From assembly GCA_964036295.1 (NCBI GenBank), contig OZ038462.1:35112355-35176354 (forward strand): a stretch of DNA of 64,000 bases, read 5' to 3'. Shown here piece by piece: positions 24,166-35,761 of the stretch. The notes below the pieces were generated by a model. The model saw only the letters and a list, made by a program, of their open reading frames with translations. It was not told the DNA's origin and made no database searches. Each line of letters opens with the position of its first letter. Position 1 is the stretch's first letter. The translations under genes were made by a program, and so were the position numbers. Origin of the DNA: Plumapathes pennacea. Its lineage: Eukaryota > Cnidaria > Anthozoa > Antipatharia > Myriopathidae.

Positions 24166-26086
24166 ATTAATCATAAATATTACAATTTCTGAGAATGAAA
24201 TGATCATATAGCTTCAGCGTCTTCTCCTGTACTATACATAAAAACAAAGCATCAAGAAGTACTTCATCGCCGATCTATTTTAACACGCGCGTACACACGG
24301 TTCGGCGTTTGTAAACACGCCGCTTGTTCGTAGTTATCTAGCTCTCAGTTATATCAACTTAAAATACTTGAGAGAAAGAAGAAGCTAATTTACCCAATGA
24401 TTTGAGTTGAATGCGGATTTTTTGAAGTAAAAGTAAAAAATGTGTAAGTTCTTTACACTCAGTAAAAATCAGTAAACCCATCACGAACTCACAAATTGAA
24501 AGACAGTTTATTTCGACTTTTCAGGTTTACATTTTTTAACGTAACAGGTACTTTGAAACTCAGAATACTAGTTTATTTTTTTCACAGAAGTTTACTCCAA
24601 AGCATTCAAAGGAAATATTCAAGACTGAAAAAATCTGTATCTTAGCGGGTCGGCACAGCAATTACAAACTTACCGATTTCTTGACGGCTTAATTTTCTAG
24701 GAGCGTTTGTCCATCACAGTCCATCACAACAAAGTTAAGTTTCTTCCATGATTTTGAAATGAATTAACGACGTTCATTGACATTGGCCGAGCCGTAAGTT
24801 GCAGAGTGTCTATAGCACAGCATGCTGGCGATGTCGTGAACTAAACAAACGCGCCCGACCGGCGAAAATTTCCTGTCTTCTTTCGTTACATAGTGACTGT
24901 TCACGTTCTTTGATTGACCACAAACTGTTCCTTGCATGCTAAGTTGTCCAAGAATTAACAAAATTCGCCTTTCGAGAAGCCACAAACTCACACCGGCAAT
25001 CGAGTTTTCCACTGAAAATCAGTGTAACGCTGATTGGTGCATTTAAATTTCACTCTTGCTTATGATTGGTCAAGCCAACTGTCCGATTACAGAACAAAGA
25101 AGTATCCGATTACAGAACAATAGGTGTCCAATTAATGATTAATCGGGGGGGTTTATGAACCAATCACATTCGAGGAAATTGTAATATTTATGATTAAAAA
25201 CAAAATCCTAGTCGGCATAATCGAAACACAAGAGTACAGAAATCAATGATAAGGAGATCTCCTTCCTTTGGTCCGTCATCCGTGGGCTTTGTAGACTGAG
25301 TTTTTCCCAGTCTCCTGACTTCGTATATGGGCATATAAATAATCACTTAGTTCGCTACCTGCTACCAGGATACGAAAACTCTACTCACAGTGTTTACGTG
25401 AAACTGCAGTAAAAATTCACTCTTGTGACTTAACAAAAATGTCGCCGGACAAACCATCGCCTTGCGCGTGGCTCTGAATGCGTTTTACTCAAGTGACTAT
25501 CCAGTTTGCATGCAGCTACCACTATACTACGGGAACCACAGCATAACTGGCAAAAAGTAATCTAATTACTAAACTAATTCACAGCGACCGTATAATGACT
25601 GATGTTGTAACCCGTGCGTCGAGCTACAAGTCAACCAGTTAATTCGGCGAGATCTCATTTGGAAACAGCGGGAAAAAAGCCAGTATATGCATGAATTGTC
25701 ACTTTACATCTAATGAAGAAAAAGTGTCACATCAACTTTGTAGTACTCTGAATGTAGATATATGACAGTGGCGTATTTTCGTTAGGCGACGATTCGAATA
25801 TTTTGACTTTTTTTTTTTTTTTTCTATATTTATCGAGAAAAATAACTAGTGTCGGAATTCATTTCCATTCCGCACTATACACTGTCTTTATTGTTTGCAG
25901 TGATTAGTGCCTTTATTTATTTTTTGTCATACAACGTTTGTAACTCGGTATGTAAAGGGCTTCTGTGTCTAAAATGTACTTGCCAAGGAGATGAGAGACA
26001 TGTATAGTGAGTGTTCTGCGCTGAGGCGGAACTTTGTTCTGCTTCACCGATATTCATACATCCCACTATTATCACACAATAGATTA

Positions 26087-26578
26087 AGCCCCATGCACAC
26101 GAGCAAGTTTTCTATGACAAGTTTTCTGTGACAAGATTTTTTTGCTCGTGTACATGAGAAAATTTGGGCAAATTTTTTGTGACAAATGCATTTGCTGAAA
26201 AGCTGGCGTGCTAGCTTTTTTATGACAAGGAAAACTTGTCACATGTGAAATTTGATCGTGTATACGAAAACTTGTCAAAGTTTTTCGGAAAACTTTAGTT
26301 CCCATGTCTTCATTTGCAAGCGTGTTCGCACGGTCAAAATGGCGGCATCCACAACATTGACAACAAAGTCTTTAAATTAGCCAAATAATGCAGTTAGCCT
26401 CTTGCTGGAGGCTTTGAGATCACGCGAAAAGTTTATGGAAGTCAAAGTCAGAAGGAAAAGAAACAACGAAAATTTGTCAAAAAACTTTTGAAAAAAAGAG
26501 TTGCTCGACCGTATACACGGGCAAATCATTTGTCACAGAAAACTTGTCATAGAAAACTTGCTCGCGGTGCATGGGGCT
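26087..26578. mobile_element. MITE with TTA target duplication, 492 bp
   Basis: The ends are AGCCCCATGCACACGAGC and its near-perfect inverse, each followed by a motif built from ACAAGTTTTCT(A/G)TG. TTA flanks both sides (26,084-26,086 and 26,579-26,581). No ORF spans it. The terminal AGCCCC.TGCACAC resembles the element at 49,080, so the two are probably related. Confidence 0.82.
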
Positions 26579-26999
26579 TTAGTAACGTCCAGTGCTAACG
26601 TCAGGAACAAAGTATACTGAGCAGAATACTATTTACCGGCGCTGGCCGGTGCTGCATGCGCGCTACTAGACTTCTGGCTCTTTGTCAGACTGTAGAACTT
26701 CCTCAAAAGCTGTCTCTTTATGACCTGCTCTCCTTAAATTCATTATACATGAAGTTATTTTTGCCGACGAATTTTCGTTTCGAAATCGGTCTCGACACGC
26801 CCTTTTCTTTCGTTCTTTGCCGTCCTAAACAAAGTCACCGCCCCCGAAAAGGCGTTTTTAGTCACAACACAGAACGGTAGTTTTGGGCTTTGGCCACACG
26901 TGGCATTTAATCAAAAGAACAACACCACCACTGGAAACAAAACTTGTCTCTGTGTGTTAATTAATATCCTTTTGTGAGTAGCCCGTTTGTTTTCTGTAG

Positions 27000-28930
27000 C
27001 CTTCGTACTGCTTCATTAGTAAGTCCTTGGGTTCCTAACAAAAATAACTTGATTTAGAGAAAGGAAGAGGAGAAGAAGGCGGGCTAATGTGGAGCTTCGA
27101 GGAGAAAGGCGTAATAAGGAAGGCCCGGATAAAGGAGGGACAACTGGCACGGTAATGGAACGAAGAATGTTGGTAAGCAGTGGGATGGGCGCTCATAAAC
27201 ATGGCCTTCGGCCACTTGACCAGCAAAACTCTAATTCCGTGTGGCCTTAATTCTCGTCAGGAAAACATACCTGTTGGGCTTGGTTCTGAGTGATACTCAG
27301 CTACTGCATGCCAAACATGCTCTGTGCTTGATATGGCGGCTTATTGTCGGCTATGATTGAATATATGTTCATTCTTTACCTTCAGTTCTAAAATATATCC
27401 TGCATGCCATTGCCATTGTATTTTTTCCAGGATTATAAAAGTTGGGTGGTGTACTATTTGTGTGATCATCTGTGTATTACTATATGTTTATGACTCAACG
27501 GCAAATTGAATAAACTGGTCGCCGAAGAGCTCAATCGATAATGCCTTTACTTAAACACCTTATTGCTTGCGAGCTCTCCGCTCTGAGTGCCATAATCTCA
27601 ATCGCGTCTTGGTTTGTTTGACTCTTTGCCCTAAAGCGTGCACCGCGGCACGGTTGTCGTGACCGCGGCAAATTTTGAACCCACTGTCTAGCCTACGGCT
27701 ATTTTTAAAAATCTGCTCAGGGCCACGCAATACGCAAACGTCACGATTGCTCTGTTGACCAGGTTGGCATCAGAATGATCCTAAAAATACGATGCCCACG
27801 CCCCGCTCACCGGAGTGACTATGGCTGTGACTTGTTGCGCATGTAGGCCGGTCACGAAACCTTTATTTAGACAGAGCTCAAAAATGGAAGCGACGCTCGG
27901 AACTAGAACAAGAAAGTTCTAGCTTCATCCAGTGCCACGATAGAATCTTCCGAGCTGATACGAAAACGCCACACAACCCACGCGGTGAGCAGCAGAAGAC
28001 GCCGAACAATTGATGAACAAACGACATTGTAGTCACTTTGTTTAATTGTTTTTACGCATGATCTGTTGTCTTTCAACAAAAAATACAAAAAAGTTATCCT
28101 CTGTGATTCAAGATATTTTGGTCTGATGTAATACTGTGGTTGTGCAGCACTTAACCCTATGAACCGAAACCTGATCTAATCGCGTGACATAATTACATTC
28201 CCGCGTCATCGCTTGGGGGGAAACCCATGTGGAGGACCAAATTGCATAACTGTTCTGTTTGTTCTTTTTGTGACTGAATACTCGACATTTAGCTGGGAGG
28301 CAGTTCTCAACGTCATAATTTCGATTGCCGATGTGTTCAGCTGTTGATAGCTCCTGTGAAATGATACAGAAATCACACGAGACGGAATGCAAGGTATCAC
28401 TATCAACTAGGATGAGTCATGTGAGGGGTGACCTCACGTAAAGTTAGCATTGCACCAATGGTCAGCAAAATATTACGTTTAAACAACTAAACAAAAATCC
28501 TAACCCTGGTTTAACTAGCAAAGGAGCTGTTTACACTTGGTAAAACTGTAAAAAAATAAAAGTAAGGGGCTTCCGCAAATATCGTGAGTTGAACTTTATG
28601 AGCATCATCCGGTCAGCTCCCGAGTAAGCGACTCTACCAACCCAACCCTTCCTGTAGACGATATATATTCCGTCCAAACGACCCATTTCAATGCACAGTA
28701 TTGTGCGATATTTTATCTGCTGGGAACGTTCAATTAATTTAACAGGTGACTCGACACGCGAGGAAGTGAAAACTGAAGCGAGTTTCCGGTATAAAGTGTC
28801 GTCAATGTGGAGAGTCAAGAGCCGACTGAATTCCATCAAAAGGAGTGACGCCTCGTCATTTTTATTGCAACAGAAAACCGTATCGCCTTTCTGTTTTCAC
28901 TCGACCTGCCCTGGGCGTTAATTCTCTTCA
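27000..28930. other. Intergenic, no gene recognised
   Basis: Short ORFs on both strands lack domains. A minus-strand ORF at 28,531-28,839 and its plus-strand shadow show nothing recognisable. Confidence 0.4.
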
Positions 28931-28984
28931 TTGTTATTGGGCACAGGAGGAGTAAATGAGTAACACGGTAAACACTATTTCTGA

Positions 28985-29110
28985 GTCTTATCAGACCGCT
29001 AAACGGCAATCCAACATTAGATTGTTATCATCATTTACTGTACGTTGTATAATTAGGCCTTTGCTTCGTTGTTGCCCTGAAGTCACGAGCACTTCAGCTA
29101 TGCTGCATCG
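28985..29110. repeat. Direct repeat R, copy 1 (partner 32,404-32,516)
   Basis: GACCGCTAAACGG is followed by AATCCAACATTAGATTG, then GGCCTTTGCTTCGTTGTTG and AGCACTTCAGCTATGCTGC. The same order occurs at 31,983-32,516, interrupted there by a 408-bp insertion. Confidence 0.8.
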
Positions 29111-29657
29111 CGTATAAATAAATGTTATGATGATAATGATGATGAAGTGTTTACTTTTGTAGTGAACGTCTTTTTTCTCGGTTTGCTGCTGGGTAAACAG
29201 AAGCGTGATGAGAAGGAAACCGGCTCATCCGGCTTTTAAGACAAATATTGCACAGGGCATACTTTCAAGTTCAATCCCTAATCACCTCGCTTGCCTTCTG
29301 TATACAAATCAAACTCCAACAAAAATATCTTACGATGTTTTTAGGTCTAATAATGTGTATTACTCTCGCGCCGAAGATGGGTGTCTTATTCGCCATTGAA
29401 CAACAATCTTTCGTCAGCGGGGCACTTAAATGTACCCGGCAAAATCGAGTACAATGATAACAGCGAAACTGACCCTGAGAAGCCATTTCCAACAATCGCC
29501 TTGACAGCTTGATCGCTTCCTTATCAAATTTGAGATTGTGCTGAGATTTCCGGCTTCCGAAATATTCCCACAAATTTCTGAGTTTACAAAAGGACGGCCA
29601 AAGAATGGATGGCCAACGGATGGCCAAAGAACAATCGTGATGGTGGGCGAAGGCTGA

Positions 29658-29707
29658 TGACGTCACGCGGGACGTGCTCCCGCGGTGCCCTTGTGATCAT
29701 ATAAATA
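29658..29707 (+). promoter_or_regulatory. CRE-like site and TATA box of gene B
   Basis: TGACGTCA (29,658-29,665) is followed 34 bp later by TATAAATA (29,700-29,707), then the ATG at 29,791. This is the same order as in gene A. The paralogous promoter of gene C has TGACGTCT. Confidence 0.55.
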
Positions 29708-29790
29708 TCGGCAATTCACCGACATCTTTAGTTCGAACTGGTGTGTAGAGGAGAAGCAGTCGTCGTAAGGTTCCATTCCGTTGCCAAACC

Positions 29791-30878
29791 ATGGGTCTTT
29801 GCCTGCTTTTAGGGTTGTTGCTATGTGTTTTTGGCACCCCGATGTGCCGTGTTGATGCATCCAGTTATAACCTACAGCATCCTCAAGTGAAATTCTGCTC
29901 AGCTGGTTTCGGTAAGTAGCAGTCACCGCTCACGGTCAGTCACATCCGCTCACGGTCAGTCACATCTTGTGGTTTCTTAACAGTAATAGGCCATTATACC
30001 GTTTCTTGATTTTTTTTTTTTTTTTTTTTTTCGGCCTAAAACTGATTCCCAATGCCCGTTTAGCTGTTAACTTCTCACGTCGGCAAAAACCAACGCCTAA
30101 GCAGAACTCATTCATACTGGACTAAGTACACGAATTCGCCCACGTATTGTAAAGCGCCCCCGTAATTAAAATGCAGGTGCATGACATCGGCTTTTCTTTT
30201 ACTTTTTGGAGCGTGAATTTCGGAGCATCTTGTAGGATACAGTTTATGTTATTTCTGGTTGTCTTTCAACTCCTCTGTTTCGCTTTCGTTGCTCGCGACA
30301 CGAAAATTGAGATCTTATTTTGTTCCGTAATTGCAGTGGTGCGTGCCGTGGTCGTGCGCTCAGAGGACATGAGTCGCGCATACCGCGTCAAAGTCTTGGA
30401 TGTCTTCAAAGACGAAGTCGACCTCTCCAAAGCAGAGGGCACGAGCCTCATCTACAGACTAAAACTAAAACTGTACAATTCTCCCTACAATGTCCAGCTT
30501 CACGTTGGAAAAGTTTACATCTTGGCAGGGCAACTAAAGGACGGCAAGCTACAAATGAACATGGGCGATTGGATATTTCCCTTGATGGCACCAACTGGAA
30601 ACGAGTGGAAAGACGTGTCACCAACGCAGAAAGAAGGACTTTATTTTCACTACAGAAGAGGCTGTAAATGTAAGATTGGCAGTTCTAACGGTGATCCAAA
30701 CTATTCTCAGAAAGTCTCGGGCTGTGAATATTCAGCGCTTGAGAACCGTCCTCGTTTCGACGTGTGCAGAATGAACTGCCAGTACTGTGAAATGAAGGAA
30801 GACCAAGGTACAAAGCGATGCCAGTGGAAATCGCGCTCAACCGACGAGTTCAAAGATTGCGAGAAGAAGACCCCTTGA
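29791..30878 (+). CDS. TIMP-like secreted NTR-domain protein, copy B
   Basis: Exon 1 (29,791-29,911) encodes a leucine-rich signal peptide and HPQVKFCSAGF with a gtaagt donor in phase 1. Exon 2 (30,337-30,878) follows a gtaattgcag acceptor; together they give 220 residues. The junction reads FCSAGF-VVRAVVV, close to the VVIRAK strand of TIMPs. YILAGQL, SPTQKEG and the GCKCKI knot follow. As in the other copies there is no N-terminal CxC. Compared with A and D it has Ser and Tyr where they have a Cys pair (GSSNGDPNY against GRCYGDPNC), and it gains a cysteine (NCQYC), leaving nine cysteines in the predicted mature chain. It sits in the left inverted arm and converges on gene C. Confidence 0.86.
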
Positions 30879-31499
30879 AGATAATGAGTAAGGCTGTACA
30901 CTGCCGAACATAGTAGTTTTACGAAGACGAGCACAGACTCTAACGCCGTGTAAGATAGTTTTCAGTCGGTACTGTAGTTCAAGTGAGCAGGTGCTTAGCC
31001 TTACTGCCCTTCTCACTGCCGTATTCTTTACTGAATTTTATCTTGAAAAGATGTATAGCATGAGAGGCATTAATGTAGTCTGAGTGACATCCAGTTTGAA
31101 TTACTAAAAGGTGAAAAAATGTACACTTTATTTCAATACAGCCTTGAGTTATTTCTCCCATATCCATTTCCGCTTGGGCTCTTTTCCGCACCGCTTGAGC
31201 TGAAACACCGTCACGTCTTATCTGTGGGTCAGCTGTTTCCATTTTATCCTGCCGTTCAGTCCTGAGCTTTTATTAGTTCAACGTTAGTTCACAAACGAGA
31301 ACTTCAGATTGTTGCAAAAGGAAAAAAGATATCCAAAACCACGAACGAGGCTGTGTAAAATACCTGTGTATTTCACTAGAAGTGTTATTTCTGTCAAAAA
31401 TGATACATTTTAGATTGCAGGTCGACTTTACACATCGAATCGAATCTCGAAGTAAGGCGGAAAAACAACTGGACCGGTTTTATAATCCGTGCATTGTAA

Positions 31500-31985
31500 G
31501 GTATCCCACATCAACAACTGCTGAAAACCTATCTCCTTCATGTAAACTGGTATATAAGAGTAAACTGATCGTAGTATGCAGCACATGTCATAAAACATGC
31601 AGGAATTTACATCCATGCACAGCTATTGTAGTTTTTGTCGCATGAACGACTTTGAAGCTAAGGGTCCGGTAGCACCAGACTGTTTAGTTAAAAAGAGCTA
31701 TAAGTATGCAGAGAAAAACGATAATTTCTTCAAAGTTTAATCGACATATTTGTCGACAAAACGCCGTTGGCAGTTGATAAGTTGTAAATGTCAACATTAT
31801 TGTCGTTAAACGGTTCACACACACGGCTCAGAGGGATATCCTGTCTTTATGTATATCCTAAACCTAATGCCCTAAACCCTAATCCTAAAACTAACCCGGT
31901 AATGCTCCTGAGCGTCGTGTGTGAATATTAGTGACCTCCTTTTGAGCCATGTGAACGCGGAGTACTGAACTAGAAAGTATAAGAC
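31500..31985. repeat. Segment S copy 1 with a TIR-like block
   Basis: About 300 bp (CTGCTGAAAACC through GTAAATGTCAACATTATTGTCG) recur directly at 35,485-35,761, and its last part again at 41,288. It ends in a block (31,811-31,960) bounded by GGTTCACACACACGGCTCAG and its inverse GAGCC.TGTGAACGCGG. The interior has degenerate CCTAAA words (ATCCTAAACC, GCCCTAAACCC). The same block lies at 37,634-37,777 and 41,339-41,486, always in the same duplicated context, so these are not independent insertions. Confidence 0.75.
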
Positions 31986-31995
31986 CGCTAAACGG

Positions 31996-32403
31996 TTGGG
32001 GGGGGGGGGGGGGGGGGTACTCAATAGGAATTTGGGTAGGGGGGGTTCCGCTGGCTCTATAAAACCCTGACCCTATTCAAGACACAAAAATGGAAATTTT
32101 GCTACCCTGTCTAAGACAAAGTGCTCTAGCTAATTTGATACCCTGTTCAAGACTAAGTTTAGGTAAGTTAGCCTGCGTTGCACGCGTTTCCACTGGAGCA
32201 CACGAAGAAATCGCGCGAAAATTGCGAGAGCAAGAATGTGGTTGAGGGGGGAGGGGAAGTGGAGAAAATCTTCAGAAAATAACCCTGTTTAAGACACGAA
32301 AATGTAAAATTTGATACCCTGTTTAAGACAGAACACCCTGAAAATGATACCCTATCGGGCGGAACGTCCCTATATAGGAAATAATATGGGAGTACCCCCC
32401 CGG
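31996..32403. mobile_element. Poly-G-ended short element, defined by an empty site
   Basis: A 408-bp insertion begins TT plus a run of about 20 G plus TACTC and ends GAGTACCCCCCCGG. Inside, ACCCTGTTTAAGACA-like words repeat, and GGTTCCGC near the left end is inverted to GGGCGGAACG near the right end. ACGG occurs on both sides. The paralogous site at about 28,990-29,005 reads GCTAAACGGCAATCC without it, so the ends are set by comparison. No ORF is present, so it must have moved in trans. Confidence 0.75.
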
Positions 32404-32516
32404 ACGGTAATCCAACTTTAGGATTGTTATCATCGTATACTGTACGTTATATAATCAGGCCTTTGCTTCGTTGTTGTCTTCTTTAGGCCTGAAGTTACGA
32501 GCACTTCAGCTATGCT
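32404..32516. repeat. Direct repeat R, copy 2
   Basis: It continues the 28,985 copy after the poly-G-ended insertion: CGGTAATCCAACTTTAGGATTG, with GGCCTTTGCTTCGTTGTTG and AGCACTTCAGCTATGCTGC. Confidence 0.8.
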
Positions 32517-32519
32517 GCT

Positions 32520-33365
32520 TTTAATATGGGATACCTTGCAATCCACGGATTATAAAACCAGTCCGGGGCCCGGTTTTTCGAAAGCCGATTAAGCTAATCC
32601 AGAATTAACGAAATTCTTTCTCTCGACCCCGCTGCTAATAAACTGCAGAGTTTTGTTCGAACATGGATTAAAAAGCTTGTTCCAGCTTAAAAACGCATAA
32701 AGGAAGTTGTTGTGGACGAAACCTTCGCATTTTCAGGCATATAAATGACATGAAACTTTAGACCTAATCCAGGATTAGCCTAATCGTGCTTTGAATGTGT
32801 GAAGTCGACTCGAAAGCTCGCAATCCAACATTTATCAGTTTTTCCGAATAACACTTTTAGTGAAATAAGAAAGAACAAATACACAGGCATTTTACACAGC
32901 CAATCTCGAGCTATATCATAACGGGCATAAGGAGGTATGAACTTTTGAATTTCAAATTGCTCCGCACTATACTCTCATATTTAGTGTTGACTACTTTGAT
33001 TAGGAACCAATAAATATTAAGTAAGTCTATTTTCACTGAGCAGTCAGGTCAATTTGAAATTTTGCACACGTTCTTGCAGCAGCTCTGTAAATTGCACGTT
33101 GTTTCAAAGGCTCGAAATATTGTAAAAGTTTGCAAAATGATTATCGACGTCACGTGCTCTTCACCGCTTTATCATGCAACGTAACCCGGCCCTCGATCCT
33201 ACAAAAAAATCAGTCACGTGACACCACGCACATGTAAGACTTCAAAAATGTGTTTATTCCTTACTTTCATTCTCCTAAAAGTAGCTTTTCAATGACATGA
33301 AAAACATTTCACTGTTTCTTTATGGTGGTATAGTCATGAACAAATGTCGGTCAATCCCAGAAACG
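32520..33365. other. Spacer of the inverted duplication
   Basis: No gene. It contains GATTAAGCTAATCCAGAATTA and its relative GACCTAATCCAGGATTAGCCTAATCG about 180 bp later, probably the two ends of a small degenerate element (about 32,585-32,795). Confidence 0.4.
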
Positions 33366-33893
33366 TGTCTCGTTCGTGATTTTGGATCTTTTTTTCCTTT
33401 TGCAACAATCTGAAGTTTGTTAACTAATGTTGAACTTATAAAAGCTTGGCGAGATGAAAAGGAAACAGCTGACCACAGATGGTAAAGACAAACAAGTCAC
33501 AAACACTGAGACGTAACGCTGTTTCAGCTCAAACGGTGCGGAAAAGAGCCCAAGTGGAAATAGATCTGGGAGAAATAACTCAAGGCTGTATTATAAAAAA
33601 AAGTGTACATTTTTTCACCTTTTAGTAATTCAAACTGGATGCTACCCAGACTGACATTAATGCCTCTCATGCTATACATCATTCAAAGATAAATTTAAGT
33701 AAAGAGTACGGCAGTCTGTCGTCGTATGTACGAGCCTTTCTACATTTTCGTGAGAAGGGCAGTGAGGCTGGGCAGCCCTGTTCACTTAAACTACATGCAG
33801 TACCAACTGAAAACTGTCTTACACGGTGTTGGAGTCTGTGCTCGTCTTTGTAAAACTAATATGTTCGGCAGTGTGCAGTCTTATTCGTTATCT

Positions 33894-34926
33894 TCAAGGG
33901 ATCTTCTTCTCGCAATCTTTAAACTCGTCGGTGGAGCGCGATTTCCATTGGCATCGCTTTGTACCTTGGTCTTCCTTCATTTCACAGTACTGGCAGTTCA
34001 TTCTGCACACGTCGAAACGAGGACGATTCTCAAGCGCTGAATATTCACAGCCCGAGACTTTCTGAGAAAAGTTTGAATCACCGTAAGAAAAGCCAATCTT
34101 ACATTTACAGCCTCTTTTGTAGCGAAAATAAAGTCCTTCTTCCTGCGTTGGTGACACGTCTTTCCATTCAGTTCCATTTTTTGTCATTTCCACGGCCATT
34201 TGAAATATCCAATCGCCCTTGTCCATTTGTAGCTTGCCGTCCTTTAGTTGCCCTGCCAAGATGTAAACTTTTCCAACGTGAAGCTGGACATCGTAGGCAG
34301 AGTTGTACACCTTTAGCTTTAGCCCGTAGCTGAGGCTCGTGCCCTCTGCTTTGGAGAGGTCGACTTCGTCTTTGAAGACATACAAAACTTTGACGTGGTA
34401 TGCGCGACTCATGTCGTCTGAGCGCATGACCCTGGCACTCACCACTGCAATCACGGAATAAAATTAGGATATTAATTTTTGTGTCGCGAGCAACGGGAGT
34501 GAATAAAAATTGAAAGACAGCCAGAAAAAATACACTATATCCTACAAGATGCAACGAAATTGACCCCAAAAAGTAAAAGAAAAGCCGATGTCACCTGCAT
34601 TTTATGGGGGCGCTAGTAGGAATCAAATTTAAGATACGTGGTCAAATTCGTGTACGTAGTCTAGTATGAATGAGTTCTGCCTAGTCGTCGAATTTTGCCG
34701 ACGTGACATTGGCAACCGCAAAATAAGAAAGAAAGAAAAAGAGTGAGAAGGCTTGTAAGTGATAAACCAACAAAATGTAACTGACAGTGACGGGTGATGA
34801 CTACTTACCGAAACCAGCTGAGCAGAATTGCCTTTGAGGATGATGTAGGAAATAATTGGCATTAGCACGGCACATCGGGGTACCAATGATACATAGCAAC
34901 AACCCTAAAAGCAGGCAAAAACCCAT
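33894..34926 (-). CDS. TIMP-like secreted NTR-domain protein, copy C
   Basis: Exon 1 (34,809-34,926) starts MGFCLLLG and ends at HPQRQFCSAGF with a gtaagt donor in phase 1. Exon 2 (33,894-34,444) follows a gattgcag acceptor and restores the frame, for 222 residues. The order of motifs equals copy B: VVSARV at the junction, YILAGQL, SPTQEEG, GCKCKIG, GCEYS, CRMNCQYC and CQW. It shares with B the loss of one C-terminal Cys pair (GFSYGDSNF) and the gained Cys. It also has four extra residues (NGRG-like region, QMAVEMTKNGTEW) in the loop before SPTQ. Copies B and C derive from one gene by inverted duplication. The reading frame is intact. Confidence 0.86.
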
Positions 34927-35015
34927 GGTTTGGCAACGGAATGGAACCTCACAACGATTGCTTCTCTGGCCTCTTCACACCAGTTCGAACTAAAGATTTG
35001 TCCGTGATTTGCCGT

Positions 35016-35071
35016 TATTTATATGATAACAAGGGCACCGTGAGCACGTCCCGCGCCACCGCGAGACGTCA
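35016..35071 (-). promoter_or_regulatory. TATA box and altered CRE of gene C
   Basis: On the minus strand TATAAATA (35,016-35,023) is preceded by TGACGTCT (35,064-35,071), where gene B has TGACGTCA. The octamer has lost its palindrome by one base, which may weaken the site. Confidence 0.45.
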
Positions 35072-35484
35072 TCAGCCTTCGCCCACCATCACGTTTGTTC
35101 TTGGGCCATCCGTCCTTTTGTAGACTCAAAAGGGGGGAAAATCTCAGCACGTTCCCAAATTTTGTCAAAGCGATTGCTGGTAATGGCTTCTCAGGGTCAG
35201 TTTCATGTTAGCAAAATAATCGATTTTGCCGTGCCCCGCGCGCTGACGAAAAATTGTTGGTCAATGACGCGAAATCAAGCACTAATGGTGTGGTCGACAC
35301 CCATCTTCGGCGCGAGAGTAATACACCATATTAAATTTACTGTTTGGAGTTTGGTTTGTATACAGAAGGCAAGCGAGGTGATTAGGGTTTGAACTGGAAA
35401 GATGCCCTGAGCAATGTTTGTCGAGCTGTTTTCCTTCTCATCAAGCTTCGGATTGGGGAGAGGGAGAATTATACGCGATAAGTT

Positions 35485-35761
35485 AACAACTGCTGAAAAC
35501 CCATCTCCTTCATGTAAACTGGCATATAAGAGTAAACTGATTGTGGTATACAGCACATGTCATAAAACGTGCAGGAATCCACATCCATGCACAGCTGTTA
35601 TAGCACGAACCACTTTGGAGCTAAGTGCTCGGTAGTACCAGACTGTATGTATGCAGAGAAAAACAATAATTTCTTCAAAGTTTTGTAGAAATTAACCGAC
35701 ATGTATGTCGCCAAAAGCCGTTTATAGTTGATAAGTTGTAAATGTCAACATTATTGTCGTT
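35485..35761. repeat. Segment S, copy 2
   Basis: Direct copy of 31,505-31,803, from CTGCTGAAAACCCATCTCC to GTCAACATTATTGTCGTT, where it is broken by the THAP-bearing TIR element and resumes at 37,629. Confidence 0.8.

Larger units (their letters stand above)
29205..31355. repeat. Left arm of a 2.1-kb inverted duplication
   Basis: This arm, containing TIMP-like gene B, matches the reverse complement of 33,365-35,440, containing gene C. The similarity runs from the promoter upstream region (GCTTGCCTTCTGTATACAAA) through both exons to the 3' flank (CAGATTGTTGCAAAAGG). The spacer is about 2.0 kb. The two genes are therefore tail to tail. Confidence 0.85.
33365..35440. repeat. Right arm of the 2.1-kb inverted duplication
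   Basis: Reverse-complement partner of 29,205-31,355; it contains gene C and its promoter. Arm identity is visibly lower in the introns and flanks than in the exons. Confidence 0.85.

Noticed and set aside
31861..31905. Telomere-like CCCTAA words
   Set aside because: Irregular, short, and part of a block copied three times in a segmental duplication; not an interstitial telomere.
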